DNA from: Hymenobacter crusticola
GTDB taxonomy: Bacteria; Bacteroidota; Bacteroidia; Cytophagales; Hymenobacteraceae
Reading direction: 5' to 3'
NCBI RefSeq assembly: GCF_002154225.1
Contig: NZ_MTSE01000003.1
Span: 310,001 to 374,000 of the forward strand
Length of the DNA: 64,000 bases
Shown: positions 38,701 through 47,705 of the stretch, one piece after another
How the letters are laid out: every line of letters begins with the position of its first letter
How positions within the stretch are numbered: position 1 is the first letter of the stretch
The notes under the pieces: generated by a model
Seen by the model: only the letters and a program-made list of their open reading frames with translations
What the model was told of the DNA's origin: nothing
The model's database searches: none
Made by a program: the position numbers and the translations under genes

Positions 38701-38770
38701 CGGCCAATAAGCCAAGGGCTAGCGTACCCCCCTTTAGGGCACGCGCACAGCGTAGAACGTTTGTTCTCAT
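35750..38770 (-). CDS. Secreted pectate lyase (PL1-like) with FN3, LamG and T9SS domains
   Basis: A 1006-residue multidomain surface enzyme predicted to cleave pectic polymers by beta-elimination. A signal peptide (about 1-31, TQAQ) precedes a right-handed beta-helix (about 35-450) starting FPGAGGFGRFATGARG, with SNMIFDHMSFTWGMDE and VQNSIIGQGLHRANHSAGG, features of PL1-like lyases. Two FN3 modules follow (about 485-575 and 580-670; ENTTYYWRVDAVNDRG), then a LamG/concanavalin-like domain (about 680-890, HWGFDEVEG, FSLSFWMKAS). The end from LLEAFPNPFAGQATLRF is a T9SS sorting domain. It is the last gene of a minus-strand cluster with an arabinofuranosidase, suggesting use of pectic side chains. 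Confidence 0.9.
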   Translation of the reverse strand: MRTNVLRCARALKGGTLALGLLAGTQVATQAQTLAFPGAGGFGRFATGARGVATPTVCVVTNLNDSGPGSFRDAVSKPGRFVVFAVGGIINLASNVSVAPNITIAGQTAPGDGIVTFNKRVTFTGASNTICRFFRIRLGATGNQGNDACGLANGSNMIFDHMSFTWGMDEVFSINWDGNGTAPDNITVQNSIIGQGLHRANHSAGGLIQTPDGGKVSLVGNLYISNKTRNPKVKGVNEFVNNVVYDWGNGNRLGDNMNYGWSADAYIMGGSAGVSEVNIINNYFVGGPLTTPTLQTPFSRGTGTFNLFGAGNYFDNNKNGALDGTVVPYDTLGYPGIAPTGFKTQPFAYPTALPKLTAAQAYQHVIDSVGTIYPRRDQVDNLMIEEVKSKGTKGLYVYNETDLPFANGGLGVVFNAPARQDTDNDGLPDAWEDANGLNKNNPADAVAYSRTSPQYLNIEVYINSIIKTPAPDFVKHPTGITLTATTVEVPAPSSKVVVNWTDNSDNEQYFVLERSTDGIAFTDLSHPAANATTYTDQAGLVPNQTYYYRLKAVGATGSSAFSAPVSVKTPPSPSAPTVTNTPTPADNFQYAEVTDGKLTLKWLGATNTVTYVVKFGTDPAALTTRAQLPYSAAPSYEVSGLSENTTYYWRVDAVNDRGTAEGTLWSFRTTQYIAPQLVGHWGFDEVEGTQILDQSSYNNTGVLGLDDDDASIRIPGKVFNALDFATARPDMYVVRIPHQDQLYLDQQSFSLSFWMKASAAQLPQDNNTSAYLLCKGSITRNATTGATGKRFNIEFKNKQLRFAIDDDKNKDELQATGAPFFTGDWVHVAALRDVPNKKLQLYLNGVFVKETTTKALGIGEASALIVGNIGELEFLSTANQPAPYKGALDELKVFNFALTPAQISQLAAGLPLAARNASKANQQLLEAFPNPFAGQATLRFRAPATGAAQLHVFNSLGQRIATLFDGTVQAGRDYSFTMDAASLAKGLYIGRLTTNGTVVTQRLLLK

Positions 38771-39015
38771 CTGCTAGAAAAGTTTGTTTTGGTGGGGTTT
38801 GAGAAGAGCGGAGGCTTGCCGAGGAGGCGAGCAGGGCGGAAATTGACCGAGCCGGTTGCGCCAGTCAGCAAGCAGTGTGTAGGGTAAAAGAGTCAGATCA
38901 TCTCAGCAGAACTCTCCTGCACTGTGCTGAGCCTCAATGGAAATGCCAGGATGTTATAACTATTGTGCTAACTGCCGTTAGTGACCTAGCTTACTAGCTA
39001 GGTATTAACCTAAAC

Positions 39016-39052
39016 AAACGCCCTACCTAGGTTCAACCTAGATAGGGCGTTT
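39016..39052 (-). terminator. Terminator of the GH51 gene
   Basis: AAACGCCCTACCTAGG (39016-39031) pairs with CCTAGATAGGGCGTTT (39037-39052) with one mismatch; TTTGTTT follows on the minus strand. It separates GH51 from the pectate lyase gene. The rest of 38771-39112 holds no gene. Confidence 0.75.
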
Positions 39053-39112
39053 ATGAACTTAGTAGCCGGGGCGTACACTAGCGGCAGAATGTTGCCGCCG
39101 CACTTGCGGAAC

Positions 39113-41248
39113 CTAGGTACCGGTTTGCAGCTGCAAAACGGTGACCGAATACGGATCCAGCGTCCGGGTGAAGCGGGGCGCTACTCGCTTGATTTTGGAA
39201 GTGACCGGCATAATCTTTTTCGGCTCCGTGATGGAGTTCGTGTCTTCTGGCTTAGTGCCTTTGAGCACCACTAGCGTTGCCGAAGGCGCTACCTTGGCGG
39301 TGCCCGTTAGGTTGATGTCAATGGGTTGCTTCTGGCCCGTGGTGTTCACTAGTTTCAGGTAAACCGCGCCGGTTTTAGCGTCCTTCGTGGCGGCGTAGAA
39401 TAAGGAGGGCACGGGCTTCGGCGTGGTGCCCTCGGTGCTATCGCGCTTGGTGCGGGGCCGCTCACGCATCGGAATGTTGGCTCCCGTCGTAGGCACGGTT
39501 TCGGTACCTAGGTACTCGCTGAACAGCTTCTGGACGTAGTAAGAGGGCGAGCCGTAGCTGGTCAGGGCATCGTAGCCAATCAAGTCCGAATCCCACTGCC
39601 AGGCCTTTTTGGCGGTGGCAGTGGCCGTATTAACGTTCACAAACAAAGGAGCGTAGCACGACATAATAATGAGGTCGGCGTTGCGCTCCATGCCGGTCAT
39701 CCAGGCGGCGTCGCCCAGCGCGGCGTTGAGGTTGGTGGTCGGAATGCCCTCGCGTGTGGCCCACTCGCCTACGAAGATTTTGGGGCCGCTGCGGTCATAG
39801 CTGTCGTACTGCGACGCGTTTTGCCACATGTCCCAGGAGTTGCGGTAGTAGTGCTCGTCCAAGATTTCCGGCTTTTTGCCGCTCGTTACCTTCATGTTTG
39901 GGAACTGCGCGTCGGCGATGGTCGAAATGCAATGCAGCTGTGGGTATTTGGCCTCAATAGCCGTCCGGAACTGGTTGAAGCGGCCGTCGTAGCTGTTGCT
40001 GCGGTCAAACCAGTCTTCGTTGCCAATCTCGATGTACGTGAGCTTGAAGGGCGCCGGGTGACCGTCGGCGGCGCGCTTGGCACCCCAGTAGGTAGAGACG
40101 TCGCCCATCACGTACTCGATTTCGTTCAGGGCATCTTCCACGTGGGGCTTCAGCAGCGGCCCGGCATCGATATGGTCTCCATTCAAGGAATAGCCAGCGT
40201 ACACGCCCAGCAACGGCTCAGCTTTGATGTCTTCGCACCAAGTCAGAAACTCCAGCAGCCCCATGCCATCGGAGGCGCGGTAGCCCCAGGAACCTCGGTG
40301 GCCCGGCCGGCTTTCCAATGGGCCTAGGGTCGTTTTCCAGGGAAAGGCGTCGGTAATTAGAGGGCCTTCCAGGTAGTTGCCACCCGGAAACCGCAAAAAC
40401 TTTGGCTTCATGTCCACCATCATCTGCATCAGGTCCGACCGGTTGCCGTTGGGTCGGTTATTATACGTGGGCGGAAACAGCGAAACGAGGTTGAAATAAT
40501 AGAGTCCTGGGCGGTTGGTGGAAATAACGAACCGAGCGTCTTTCGTGGGTTTCACGTTGGCGCCGGTGGTGAGGGCTAGGTTATACTTTTTCCAATAGAG
40601 GCTTTTCTCCAGGTTGACAGTGCCGGTGGCGTACACGGTTTTGCCGTCGTTGCTCTCGATCCTTACTTGGATAGGGCCGGCGGTTTGGTCTTCAATCACG
40701 GGCTCGGTGGGCGTCGTAGGCTGGCCAGGACGTTGCCGGGGTGGGGGGACGCTGCCGGAGCCTTTCAAGTAGAAAGAAGCTTGGTAGGTAGTAGCGGGCT
40801 TCACAGGAATACCCCAATACCCTTCGTTGGCGACGCCAACGCGGCCGTCGGCTTTCTCCACGGTCAGGCGCAGGCAAGTGGTCAACGCCTCGTTGATGGC
40901 GTGGCGGCGTTCGGGGTAAGGCACGTTGTCTAGGGTAGCGGCCATTAGCTTGATGGCGCCTTTCGAGCCTGCGCCTTCCTGCACGAGACTCCAGCCATCG
41001 GGCGCGGCGGGGTTATCCTTAAAAGTGCGGTTGCTGATAAGCTCGGCGTATAACCCCCCGTCGTAGGAGTGGTTGATTTCCTCGGTCATTAAGCCGTAAA
41101 GCAGAGGGCTTACCGCAACTCCTGGCTTCGTAAGGTCTAGGGTTAGGGTGGGTTTTTGACCTTGGGCAGGGGAGAAGGCTAGGCTTAGCAACGCCAGCAC
41201 ACTAGCTCCTGCCTTGGCAAATGTTGTTTTGGTAGTGGGTTTTTTCAT
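39113..41248 (-). CDS. Alpha-L-arabinofuranosidase, GH51
   Basis: Removes L-arabinofuranosyl residues from arabinan, arabinoxylan or arabinogalactan. From the ATG at 41248 the product has 711 residues with a signal peptide (about 1-31, AQGQ). The sequence LYGLMTEEINHSYDGGLYAELISNRTFKD is a GH51 N-terminal signature. A carbohydrate-binding-like insert covers about 90-250. The acid/base Glu411 is in YIEIGNEDW and the nucleophile Glu495 is in FVGEWATREG. A C-terminal beta-sandwich ends the protein. The longest frame has 22 extra codons that do not fit a signal peptide. The gene is flanked by pectate lyase and phosphodiesterase genes on the same strand. Confidence 0.93.
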   Translation of the reverse strand: MKKPTTKTTFAKAGASVLALLSLAFSPAQGQKPTLTLDLTKPGVAVSPLLYGLMTEEINHSYDGGLYAELISNRTFKDNPAAPDGWSLVQEGAGSKGAIKLMAATLDNVPYPERRHAINEALTTCLRLTVEKADGRVGVANEGYWGIPVKPATTYQASFYLKGSGSVPPPRQRPGQPTTPTEPVIEDQTAGPIQVRIESNDGKTVYATGTVNLEKSLYWKKYNLALTTGANVKPTKDARFVISTNRPGLYYFNLVSLFPPTYNNRPNGNRSDLMQMMVDMKPKFLRFPGGNYLEGPLITDAFPWKTTLGPLESRPGHRGSWGYRASDGMGLLEFLTWCEDIKAEPLLGVYAGYSLNGDHIDAGPLLKPHVEDALNEIEYVMGDVSTYWGAKRAADGHPAPFKLTYIEIGNEDWFDRSNSYDGRFNQFRTAIEAKYPQLHCISTIADAQFPNMKVTSGKKPEILDEHYYRNSWDMWQNASQYDSYDRSGPKIFVGEWATREGIPTTNLNAALGDAAWMTGMERNADLIIMSCYAPLFVNVNTATATAKKAWQWDSDLIGYDALTSYGSPSYYVQKLFSEYLGTETVPTTGANIPMRERPRTKRDSTEGTTPKPVPSLFYAATKDAKTGAVYLKLVNTTGQKQPIDINLTGTAKVAPSATLVVLKGTKPEDTNSITEPKKIMPVTSKIKRVAPRFTRTLDPYSVTVLQLQTGT

Positions 41249-41647
41249 GAACAGATAGTAGATAAGAGCGACAAACGCCAAAAAGATGCGCATTTCTTTT
41301 GGTAGTTGCCTCAATTATTATCCTGTTCCTCGCCTCCTAAGTAAGAGGCAGCTGCGTGCCAGAAACAGATGGCGTTTTCTGTACCGTGAGTAGCACAGGG
41401 CCACGACCCTCAGCACGGCGCTAGCACTCACCGTGGCAATACTAAAAAGCCGTCCTCTCAACCAATAGAAGAGAAGACGGCCTTGTGAAAACCTAGCTCA
41501 GCCAGTTTGCAGATCAATGCCAAGCTCAGCTACCTGCCACAGGTTGAGTGAAGCAATGCATATCAACTTAAGAAGTGGTGGTGCATGACTAATCAGTCTC
41601 AGCGCAGCACTACATTAGCAAAACGGTCGCTCCGTCGGGCTTGCTAG
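41249..41647. other. Intergenic region between GH51 and the phosphodiesterase gene
   Basis: About 400 bases. An imperfect hairpin around 41448-41484 (GCCGTCCTCTC with GAGAAGACGGC), with T residues on the minus strand, is a probable terminator for the phosphodiesterase gene. The GH51 promoter must lie near 41260-41340, but no clear consensus was found. Confidence 0.5.
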
Positions 41648-43012
41648 CTATTTGTCTCTATTGGTTTTATTGTCAGTAAGTTGGCTCGTGGTAGTTTTGG
41701 ATTCCGCTTTGCTGGTTGTGGGCCAGGAGAGACCTAGCAAGCTGGCTGCGCGTGGCGCTACGTCTTGCAGACGCATCTGCGGAATAACTTTCCCGGCCTC
41801 GAAGCCTGGGCCGAAACCAATGAAGCCGGTCTTAATTTGGTCGTTGTCGGGGAAGAAGCCGTGGGTGCCGCCTTTACCGGGCCGCACTAGGTTGCCTTCC
41901 CGCGCTGCACTCATCGACACGCCCAGGGCCGGGGCGAGGGCCAGTACTGCGTTCGGGTCGGCGCCGATTTGGTCGAGCTCGGCGCGCTCTACCACCCGGA
42001 ATAGCTTCTGCTGGTCGGCGGGTAGCTTGGCGAGCAGGGCGCGCACTTGCGCGGTGGTTTTCTTGTCCTTTTTGTCTTTTAGCATCAAGAAAGCCGCGGC
42101 GCCCGAGGTGTGAAACTGCGCCTTCCAGTTGCCTTTTTCGGCGTTGTACAAACCGTTTTGGGCGAGCACCACGTTCGGAGCTAGGGTGGTGTTGATGTCT
42201 ACGAAACCATGGTCGCCGGTGACGATGACGGCCGTTTCTTTGTCAATGCCGGCCTTCGCCAGTGCTTCTAACACGTTACCTACGGCCCAATCGGCGGTGG
42301 CGAGGGCCCGGCGCACGTGCTCCCCGTCGCGGCCATCCTGGTGCTCAGCGTGGTCGACGCCGAATACGTGCCAGGTCAGCAGGGCCGGCTTGTAGGTTTC
42401 GAGCAGGTAGGCGGCAATACGGCTGTCGTTTTCGTCTTCGCTCACGTAGTCGCTGCTCATGTCGCGGGCGGTGAGCTTGCCCGTAGCGTTCAGCTCAATT
42501 TCCTCGAACAAGCCCTTGGGCGTCGTCTGCTGACGAATCGGCGTGAGGCGGTCCACGTTCTTATCAAGCGACCAAAACTCCGGCACGTTGTAGTCAATGG
42601 GGGCGCCTACCGACACGGGCCACTGCACCGACGCCGACTTCAGCCCCGCCTGGTGCACGGCGTCCCACAAGGTGGGCGTTTTGATCAGGCTTTCCTCCCA
42701 GTACCAGCGCCCCGTAGCGCCGTCGGGCTCGAAAGGGGAGTTGTAGTAAATACCGTGCTGGGCCGGCGCGACGCCCGTAATCAGCGTCGTGTGCGACGGA
42801 TACGTCACGCTCGGAAACACTCCGCGCACGCCGTTAGCCGAAGTGCCCTGCGCAGCCATGCGCTGCAAGTTGGGCGTGGGCCACTTGGCTTCGCGGTAGA
42901 AATCAGGGCGGAAGCCATCAATGCTGATGAGTACGACGTGTTTGGCCGCCTGGCCGAAGGAGGAAAGCGTGAGGCTCAGACCTAGGCCTAGGGTAGTAAG
43001 GAAAGATTTCAT
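41648..43012 (-). CDS. Ectonucleotide pyrophosphatase/phosphodiesterase-like protein
   Basis: A 454-residue exported enzyme of the alkaline-phosphatase superfamily, ENPP group. After a signal peptide (1-22) come VVLISIDGFRPDFY (Asp32, metal), FPSVTYPSHTTLITG with the nucleophile Thr70, TPTLWDAVHQAG, HVFGVDHAEHQDG and VIVTGDHGFVDI for the remaining metal ligands. The C-terminus KGGTHGFFPDNDQIKTGFIGFGP fits the family. It probably hydrolyses nucleotide or phosphodiester substrates in the periplasm for phosphate or nucleotide scavenging. Its place between a TonB-dependent receptor and GH51 may be incidental or part of one uptake cluster. Confidence 0.9.
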   Translation of the reverse strand: MKSFLTTLGLGLSLTLSSFGQAAKHVVLISIDGFRPDFYREAKWPTPNLQRMAAQGTSANGVRGVFPSVTYPSHTTLITGVAPAQHGIYYNSPFEPDGATGRWYWEESLIKTPTLWDAVHQAGLKSASVQWPVSVGAPIDYNVPEFWSLDKNVDRLTPIRQQTTPKGLFEEIELNATGKLTARDMSSDYVSEDENDSRIAAYLLETYKPALLTWHVFGVDHAEHQDGRDGEHVRRALATADWAVGNVLEALAKAGIDKETAVIVTGDHGFVDINTTLAPNVVLAQNGLYNAEKGNWKAQFHTSGAAAFLMLKDKKDKKTTAQVRALLAKLPADQQKLFRVVERAELDQIGADPNAVLALAPALGVSMSAAREGNLVRPGKGGTHGFFPDNDQIKTGFIGFGPGFEAGKVIPQMRLQDVAPRAASLLGLSWPTTSKAESKTTTSQLTDNKTNRDK

Positions 43013-43044
43013 GGTTGTGGAGAAGCTAGGGTTAGAAACTCAGT

Positions 43045-43150
43045 AGAGCGTCATGCTGAGCTTGTCGAAGCATCTCTACCGCTTCGTTGTGCTAGGTAGT
43101 ATGTTTACCACTGCGGTAGAAATGCTTCGACAAGCTCAGCATGACGCTCT
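43045..43150. repeat. Inverted repeat, dispersed family copy A
   Basis: Arms 43045-43082 and 43113-43150 (38 bases each) are complementary with one mismatch around a 30-base loop; the core is ATGCTGAGCTTGTCGAAGCA. It fills the gap between the TonB receptor stop and the phosphodiesterase start, so it may also act as a terminator or processing hairpin. Related copies lie at 9061-9110 and 60276-60374. Confidence 0.85.
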
Positions 43151-43161
43151 AGAAAGCGGAT

Positions 43162-46100
43162 TTAGAACGAATAGCGGGCGCCGAGCTGAATCTGGTAGGG
43201 CGTGCCGTTCTGGTTGGTAGTGCCCACGTTCTCGTTCACGCGGTAGGTGTAGCGGCGCGTGTTTTGGTTGAAACCCGAGACGGACATCAGGTTCTGCTGA
43301 CCTAGGTTGTAGTTCACGCCCCAGTCCTTATTGAGCAGGTTGGCAAAGTTGAACACGTCGACGCTGAAGGTGAGGGCCTGCGTTTTGAACGTCTTAAAGG
43401 TTTTTTGGAGGCGCACGTCGAAGGTGCCGGAGAAGGGGTTCACGCCGCCGTTGCGGTCGGCGATGGAGCCTAGGCTGCGACGGATATAGTCCTTGGCGCG
43501 GTTGTCGGGGTTGTCGAGCACCTTCTGCATGGACGCCGCCACGGCCGGGTCAGTTTCGGGGCTGTTCGGGTCGAACACGAAAGCTAGGTCGTTGTCGGTG
43601 CCGGGGCCGCCCACGAAATCACCGTTGATATCGGCATCCACCGTGAGCGAGTAGCGCGTGCCACCGATGCCGGTAAAGCGGCCGCTCAGGGCGAAGCCTT
43701 TCACCGTGGGCGTGGTGCCGAAGAACACCACTTTGTGGCGGAACTGGTTGTCCGAATAGTTGATTTCGCTCAGGCTGCGCGGGTCCGACTTGATGGGGCG
43801 GAACGTAGAGGTGTTGGCCACGTTGCCGTTGTAGGACGTGTTGTCGCGGGTCGAGTTCCAGGTGTAGCTCGCGTTGAAGAAACCGTCGCGGAAGTAGCGC
43901 GCTTCGGCATCGACCACCACGGCCGCCTGGTACGATTTAGCCCCGTTGGTGAACTCCAGCGTGCGGCCCACGGCCTGCGTCTTGCGACCTAGCACGTTGT
44001 TGGTGATACCCGCCGTAGTAATGGTGTTGGCCGGCACAAACACGCCCCGGCCTGCTTCGTTGCTGAGCGTGAAGTACGGCTGATCGACCAAGTTGCGGTC
44101 GAGGTACACGTAGTTGTCCTTGGTGTAGGAAACCAGGAAGTTCGCGCCCACCCGCAGCCAGCTGCTCACCATCTGGTTCAAGCTAAGGTTGGCTTTGTAG
44201 ATGTTCGGAACCTGCAGGTCTTTGTTGTTCAGGTTGATGGTCGACACATAGGGTACGCCCGGAATCAGGCCGGGCGCTGTGTTCGGGTCGGCGCGGTAGG
44301 CGGGGAAGTCGGGACGGGGCACCGGGTTCGTGCCCGTCGAGGGCCGCGTCACGTCGATGGAAGCCACCTTGGTGCCGCTGTTCTGGATGTTGTTCACCTG
44401 GGCGTAGTTCACGGGGTTAGCCGAGAAGATGCCGCCACCGAGGCGAATAATGCTCTTGCGCTCCCCCTTCACGTCCCAGGTCAATTGTACGCGGGGCTGG
44501 ATGTTGTTCCAGTCGGTGGGGTTGTTATCAGTGCGCAGACCTAGGGCCTCTTGCACCACGGGGTTGTAAGCGCCAGCCGTCAGGTAACTGGTCATGTCCC
44601 AGCGCAACCCTAGGATAGCCTCCACGTGCGGCAGCGGGTTGTACTGCATCTGCCCAAACAACGAGGTGTTCAGCACCCATTGTTGTACCGACGGAATGCC
44701 TTGCAGCGGCACTTCCCGGGCGTAGCGCGAGGGGTTCAGGTTGTCGAACTCCTGCAAGCTGTTGAACACGAAGCGCCCATTCTGCTCGCTCGAAATGTAG
44801 GTGTCGAGGTAGGTAAGCGTATTGTCAGTACCGAAGGTGAAGTTGTAGCGGCCCTTGGTCAGGTAGGTGGTGTTTACCAGCTGAATCTGGTTTTCCAGGT
44901 TGTTTTCGGGCGTAAAACGCTGCCCGCCGAGCTGCACCGACGTGCTGCCCTGGCGGCCGTTGGGCAGGCGGGAGCGCACCGTCACGATGGCGCGCGGAAT
45001 GTTGGCCGCGGGCAGTTCATCGTTGGGCGTGTAGTCGCGCTTCACGGTTTGGTACTGCACCTTCAGCTCGTTCAAGAGGTTAGGCGTGAACTGGGTGCGC
45101 AGCGAGGCCAAAGTGCTGTTCTCCCGCGACTTAAAATTGCCGTACACCTCGTAGAGGTTGATAGCCGAATTGTCGTCGGTGCTGTTGGGGTTGTCCCAGT
45201 CGCTGTAGTTGTTGCGTAGCGTTAGGCGGTTCTTCTCGTTGATCTGCCAATCGAGGCGGGCGAAGAAGGTGTTGGCGAGCGTCTTACGGCCAAATTCGCC
45301 GGTTTGCTTGGCATTGCTCACGCCGTATTTGTTGCGGGCAATGGTTACCACCGTATCCAAAGCGCCTTTGCTGATGCCGAGGGCATTCGCATCGGCGTCC
45401 GATTTAATGTCGGCAATAAAGAACGGTGCCGACTGATCCTGCCGGTCGAGGGCGGTGAAGAAGTGGAGCTTGTCCTTGATGATCGGTCCGCCGAGGCTGA
45501 AGCCGTACTGGTTGGTGGTGAAATTCTGGGTGCGGCGGTTCCCCCGAATGTCGTAGGGACTCGCCAGGAAGTCGGCGCGGTAGTAATCGAACACGGAGCC
45601 CGTGAAGGTATTGGTGCCCGACTTCGTCACGGCGCTGATGGTGCCGCCGCCCTGCCGGCCCTGGGTCACGTCGTACACGTTGGTGGCCACCTCAAACTCA
45701 CGAATGGCTTCCAAGGAAAGCGAGTATGGTCCGTTGCCTACGGCGCCGGAAGTCAGGTTGTTACGGGCGCTTACGCCGTCGATGAGGTAGTTGGTGGAGG
45801 AGGCGAGCTGCCCGCTCACGCTGCCCCCGTTGGAGGTGGGCGCCAGCGAAGCTAGGTTGGTGAAGCTGCGGTTCAGGGTCGGAATCTGCCGGATGGTTTG
45901 GTCGGTGATGGCCGTGCTGCTGCCCAGGCGGTCGACGCGGCTGTTCAGGGCGTTGCCGCGCACCACCACTTCGTTCAGCCCCACGGTCGAGGGCTGCATC
46001 TTAAAGTCGACGGCCAGCTTATCACCTAGGTTCAGAGCTAGCTCGTTCTTGACCTGCGTGGTCGAGCCGATGTAGCTGGCCCGCACCGTATACGGCTTGC

Positions 46101-46323
46101 CCAAAGGCAGCTGCCGCAAGAAATACTGTCCGTCGTTGTTGGTAATGGTGCTCGTCTGGAAACCGGTGGCTTCGTTGCGCACCACAATGGTAACACCCGG
46201 CAGCATAATGCCTTTTTCGTCGACTACGCGCCCCGCGATAGAGGCATCGGTCGACTGACCAAAACCGAGGTGCGGGCTGAGCGCGATGCAACAAATAGGA
46301 AAGAGAATAGAGCTTTTGCGCAT
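43162..46323 (-). CDS. TonB-dependent receptor, Oar-like with regulatory beta domain
   Basis: A 1053-residue outer-membrane transporter from the ATG at 46323. A signal peptide (1-22, FGQS) is followed by a carboxypeptidase-regulatory-like domain (about 25-105; AGRVVDEKGIMLPGVTIVVRNEATG), a plug (about 110-230; ITDQTIRQIPTLNRSFTNL, NYLIDGVSARNN) and a 22-stranded barrel that ends in Phe (YQIQLGARYSF). The protein belongs to the group often annotated OmpA-related/Oar and lacks a SusD partner. The open frame begins 11 codons earlier, but those overlap the promoter-like AACCTTTG box. It is the first gene of the minus-strand cluster with the phosphodiesterase, GH51 and pectate lyase, and may import their products. 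Confidence 0.92.
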   Translation of the reverse strand: MRKSSILFPICCIALSPHLGFGQSTDASIAGRVVDEKGIMLPGVTIVVRNEATGFQTSTITNNDGQYFLRQLPLGKPYTVRASYIGSTTQVKNELALNLGDKLAVDFKMQPSTVGLNEVVVRGNALNSRVDRLGSSTAITDQTIRQIPTLNRSFTNLASLAPTSNGGSVSGQLASSTNYLIDGVSARNNLTSGAVGNGPYSLSLEAIREFEVATNVYDVTQGRQGGGTISAVTKSGTNTFTGSVFDYYRADFLASPYDIRGNRRTQNFTTNQYGFSLGGPIIKDKLHFFTALDRQDQSAPFFIADIKSDADANALGISKGALDTVVTIARNKYGVSNAKQTGEFGRKTLANTFFARLDWQINEKNRLTLRNNYSDWDNPNSTDDNSAINLYEVYGNFKSRENSTLASLRTQFTPNLLNELKVQYQTVKRDYTPNDELPAANIPRAIVTVRSRLPNGRQGSTSVQLGGQRFTPENNLENQIQLVNTTYLTKGRYNFTFGTDNTLTYLDTYISSEQNGRFVFNSLQEFDNLNPSRYAREVPLQGIPSVQQWVLNTSLFGQMQYNPLPHVEAILGLRWDMTSYLTAGAYNPVVQEALGLRTDNNPTDWNNIQPRVQLTWDVKGERKSIIRLGGGIFSANPVNYAQVNNIQNSGTKVASIDVTRPSTGTNPVPRPDFPAYRADPNTAPGLIPGVPYVSTINLNNKDLQVPNIYKANLSLNQMVSSWLRVGANFLVSYTKDNYVYLDRNLVDQPYFTLSNEAGRGVFVPANTITTAGITNNVLGRKTQAVGRTLEFTNGAKSYQAAVVVDAEARYFRDGFFNASYTWNSTRDNTSYNGNVANTSTFRPIKSDPRSLSEINYSDNQFRHKVVFFGTTPTVKGFALSGRFTGIGGTRYSLTVDADINGDFVGGPGTDNDLAFVFDPNSPETDPAVAASMQKVLDNPDNRAKDYIRRSLGSIADRNGGVNPFSGTFDVRLQKTFKTFKTQALTFSVDVFNFANLLNKDWGVNYNLGQQNLMSVSGFNQNTRRYTYRVNENVGTTNQNGTPYQIQLGARYSF

Positions 46324-46743
46324 TGGTATAGAAAAGGGGTGAATTTGGATGCGCAAAGGTTCCTTCGGGGTGTAAAGGCAGTATTAAGGCTGTGCGATGT
46401 TGCTGTTATGATTTGGGCCAAACCAGGGCTGAAACGAACATTTGGCGTAATCTGGCCGTTTAAAGCGCCCCTGTATGGCTGGCTCCGAATGCCTCTTGAA
46501 GACTGTCGACGCTCTCAATAGCGAAGACCTAGCATGAGGTAAAAGCAGAAGCAAAAACCGTCGGAGAGGGGCTAGGCTCGCGCATATTGCCCGGCGTGGA
46601 TAAGCCCGGCGAAGACAGCAAGAATCTGTAAGAAGAGAGCAAGCATTGATGAGCCCGTCGCGGTCCGTTGCCAGACCTTTGCCTGCACTTCAACTCAACG
46701 GATGGGTTGAGTTTTCACGCACAGCATTCTCAGCAGCAAGCGC
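46324..46743. other. Divergent intergenic region, TonB receptor / NmrA-like gene
   Basis: About 420 bases. AACCTTTG on the minus strand (46354-46361) is close to the Bacteroidota -7 box and would start the TonB-receptor mRNA about 25 bases before its ATG. A short hairpin AACTCAAC...GTTGAGTT (46692-46713) followed by TTTC lies just before the NmrA-like gene. No gene is seen. Confidence 0.45.
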
Positions 46744-47625
46744 ATGCAACAGACAATAGTAGTCGCGGGCGGTACCGGCAACCTAGGTGGCCGCCTGATC
46801 AAGAATTTATTGGCGCAGGGCGCCGCCGTCCGCGCACTGGTCCGCGCCGAGGCCGAGCCGGCGAAAGTAACCCAGCTCACCGAGCAAGGCGCGCAGCTTA
46901 TCACCGTCGACATGACCGATGTGGCCCAGCTCACGCGGGCGTGCCAAGGGGCCGCTTGCGTGGTATCGGTGCTGCAAGGTCTCCGCGACGTGATTGTCGA
47001 TACGCAAACTGCGTTGTTAACGGCGGCCGTGGCGGCAGGCGTGCCGCGCTTCATTCCTTCCGACTTTTCGAGCGACTTCACTAAGCTGCCAGCCGGCGAC
47101 AACCGCAACTTCGATTTGCGCCGCGAGTTTCGGGCGCGACTGGATCAAGCGCCTATTGCTAGCACGTCGGTGCTCAACGGGGCCTTTGCCGACTTGCTGC
47201 AATACGGCGTGACGCTGCTCGACTTCAAACAAAAGTGCGTGAGCTATTGGGGGGATGCCGATTGGCGCATCGACTTCACCACCATGGACGATACTGCCGC
47301 CTTTACGGCCGCGGCCGCCTTGGATGCGCATACGCCTCGGTTCTTGCGGATTGCTAGCTTTCAAATCAGTCCAGCTGAACTAGCCGCCGTGGCCACTGCG
47401 GGGCGCAAAACGCCGTTTGAGCTGGTTCGCCTAGGCAGCCGCGACGAGCTAGGTTTGCGCATCCAGCAGGCCCGCGCGGCTCACCCCGAGGGCGAGCAGG
47501 AGCTTTACCCAGTTTGGCAGCAGATGCAGTACATGCTGAGCATGATGAGCGTGCAAAACGAGCCGCTTGACAATGGTCGCTACCCGCAGCTTGCCTGGAA
47601 GAGCGCCCACGACTTGCTGTCGTAG
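46744..47625 (+). CDS. NmrA-like NAD(P)-binding protein
   Basis: A 293-residue atypical short-chain dehydrogenase. QQTIVVAGGTGNLGGRLIKNLLAQG gives the Rossmann glycine motif. VRALVRAEAEPAK and CVVSVLQGLRDVIVDTQTALLTAAVAAGVPRFIPSDFSSDF match the isoflavone-reductase/NmrA pattern. The canonical YxxxK catalytic pair is not evident, so it may act as an NAD(P) sensor or a reductase of isoflavone-reductase type. Substrate unknown. It is transcribed alone and ends at a bidirectional terminator. Confidence 0.85.
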   Translation: MQQTIVVAGGTGNLGGRLIKNLLAQGAAVRALVRAEAEPAKVTQLTEQGAQLITVDMTDVAQLTRACQGAACVVSVLQGLRDVIVDTQTALLTAAVAAGVPRFIPSDFSSDFTKLPAGDNRNFDLRREFRARLDQAPIASTSVLNGAFADLLQYGVTLLDFKQKCVSYWGDADWRIDFTTMDDTAAFTAAAALDAHTPRFLRIASFQISPAELAAVATAGRKTPFELVRLGSRDELGLRIQQARAAHPEGEQELYPVWQQMQYMLSMMSVQNEPLDNGRYPQLAWKSAHDLLS

Positions 47626-47648
47626 CCCTAGTGCACCCTATTCCACAT

Positions 47649-47678
47649 AAAAAAGACCCTCACGTGAGGGCCTTTTTT
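47649..47678. terminator. Bidirectional terminator
   Basis: CCCTCACGTGAGGG (47657-47670) flanked by A6 and T6 can terminate both the NmrA-like gene and the convergent DUF389 gene. Confidence 0.85.
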
Positions 47679-47705
47679 ATGGCTAGCAGAGTAGAGGCAA
47701 ATACG

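Noticed and set aside
42317..42985. 222-codon plus-strand frame opposite the phosphodiesterase gene
   Set aside because: Antisense shadow; the minus-strand gene has a complete set of catalytic residues.
44626..45219. 197-codon plus-strand frame opposite the TonB receptor
   Set aside because: Antisense shadow with no domain; the receptor frame is continuous.
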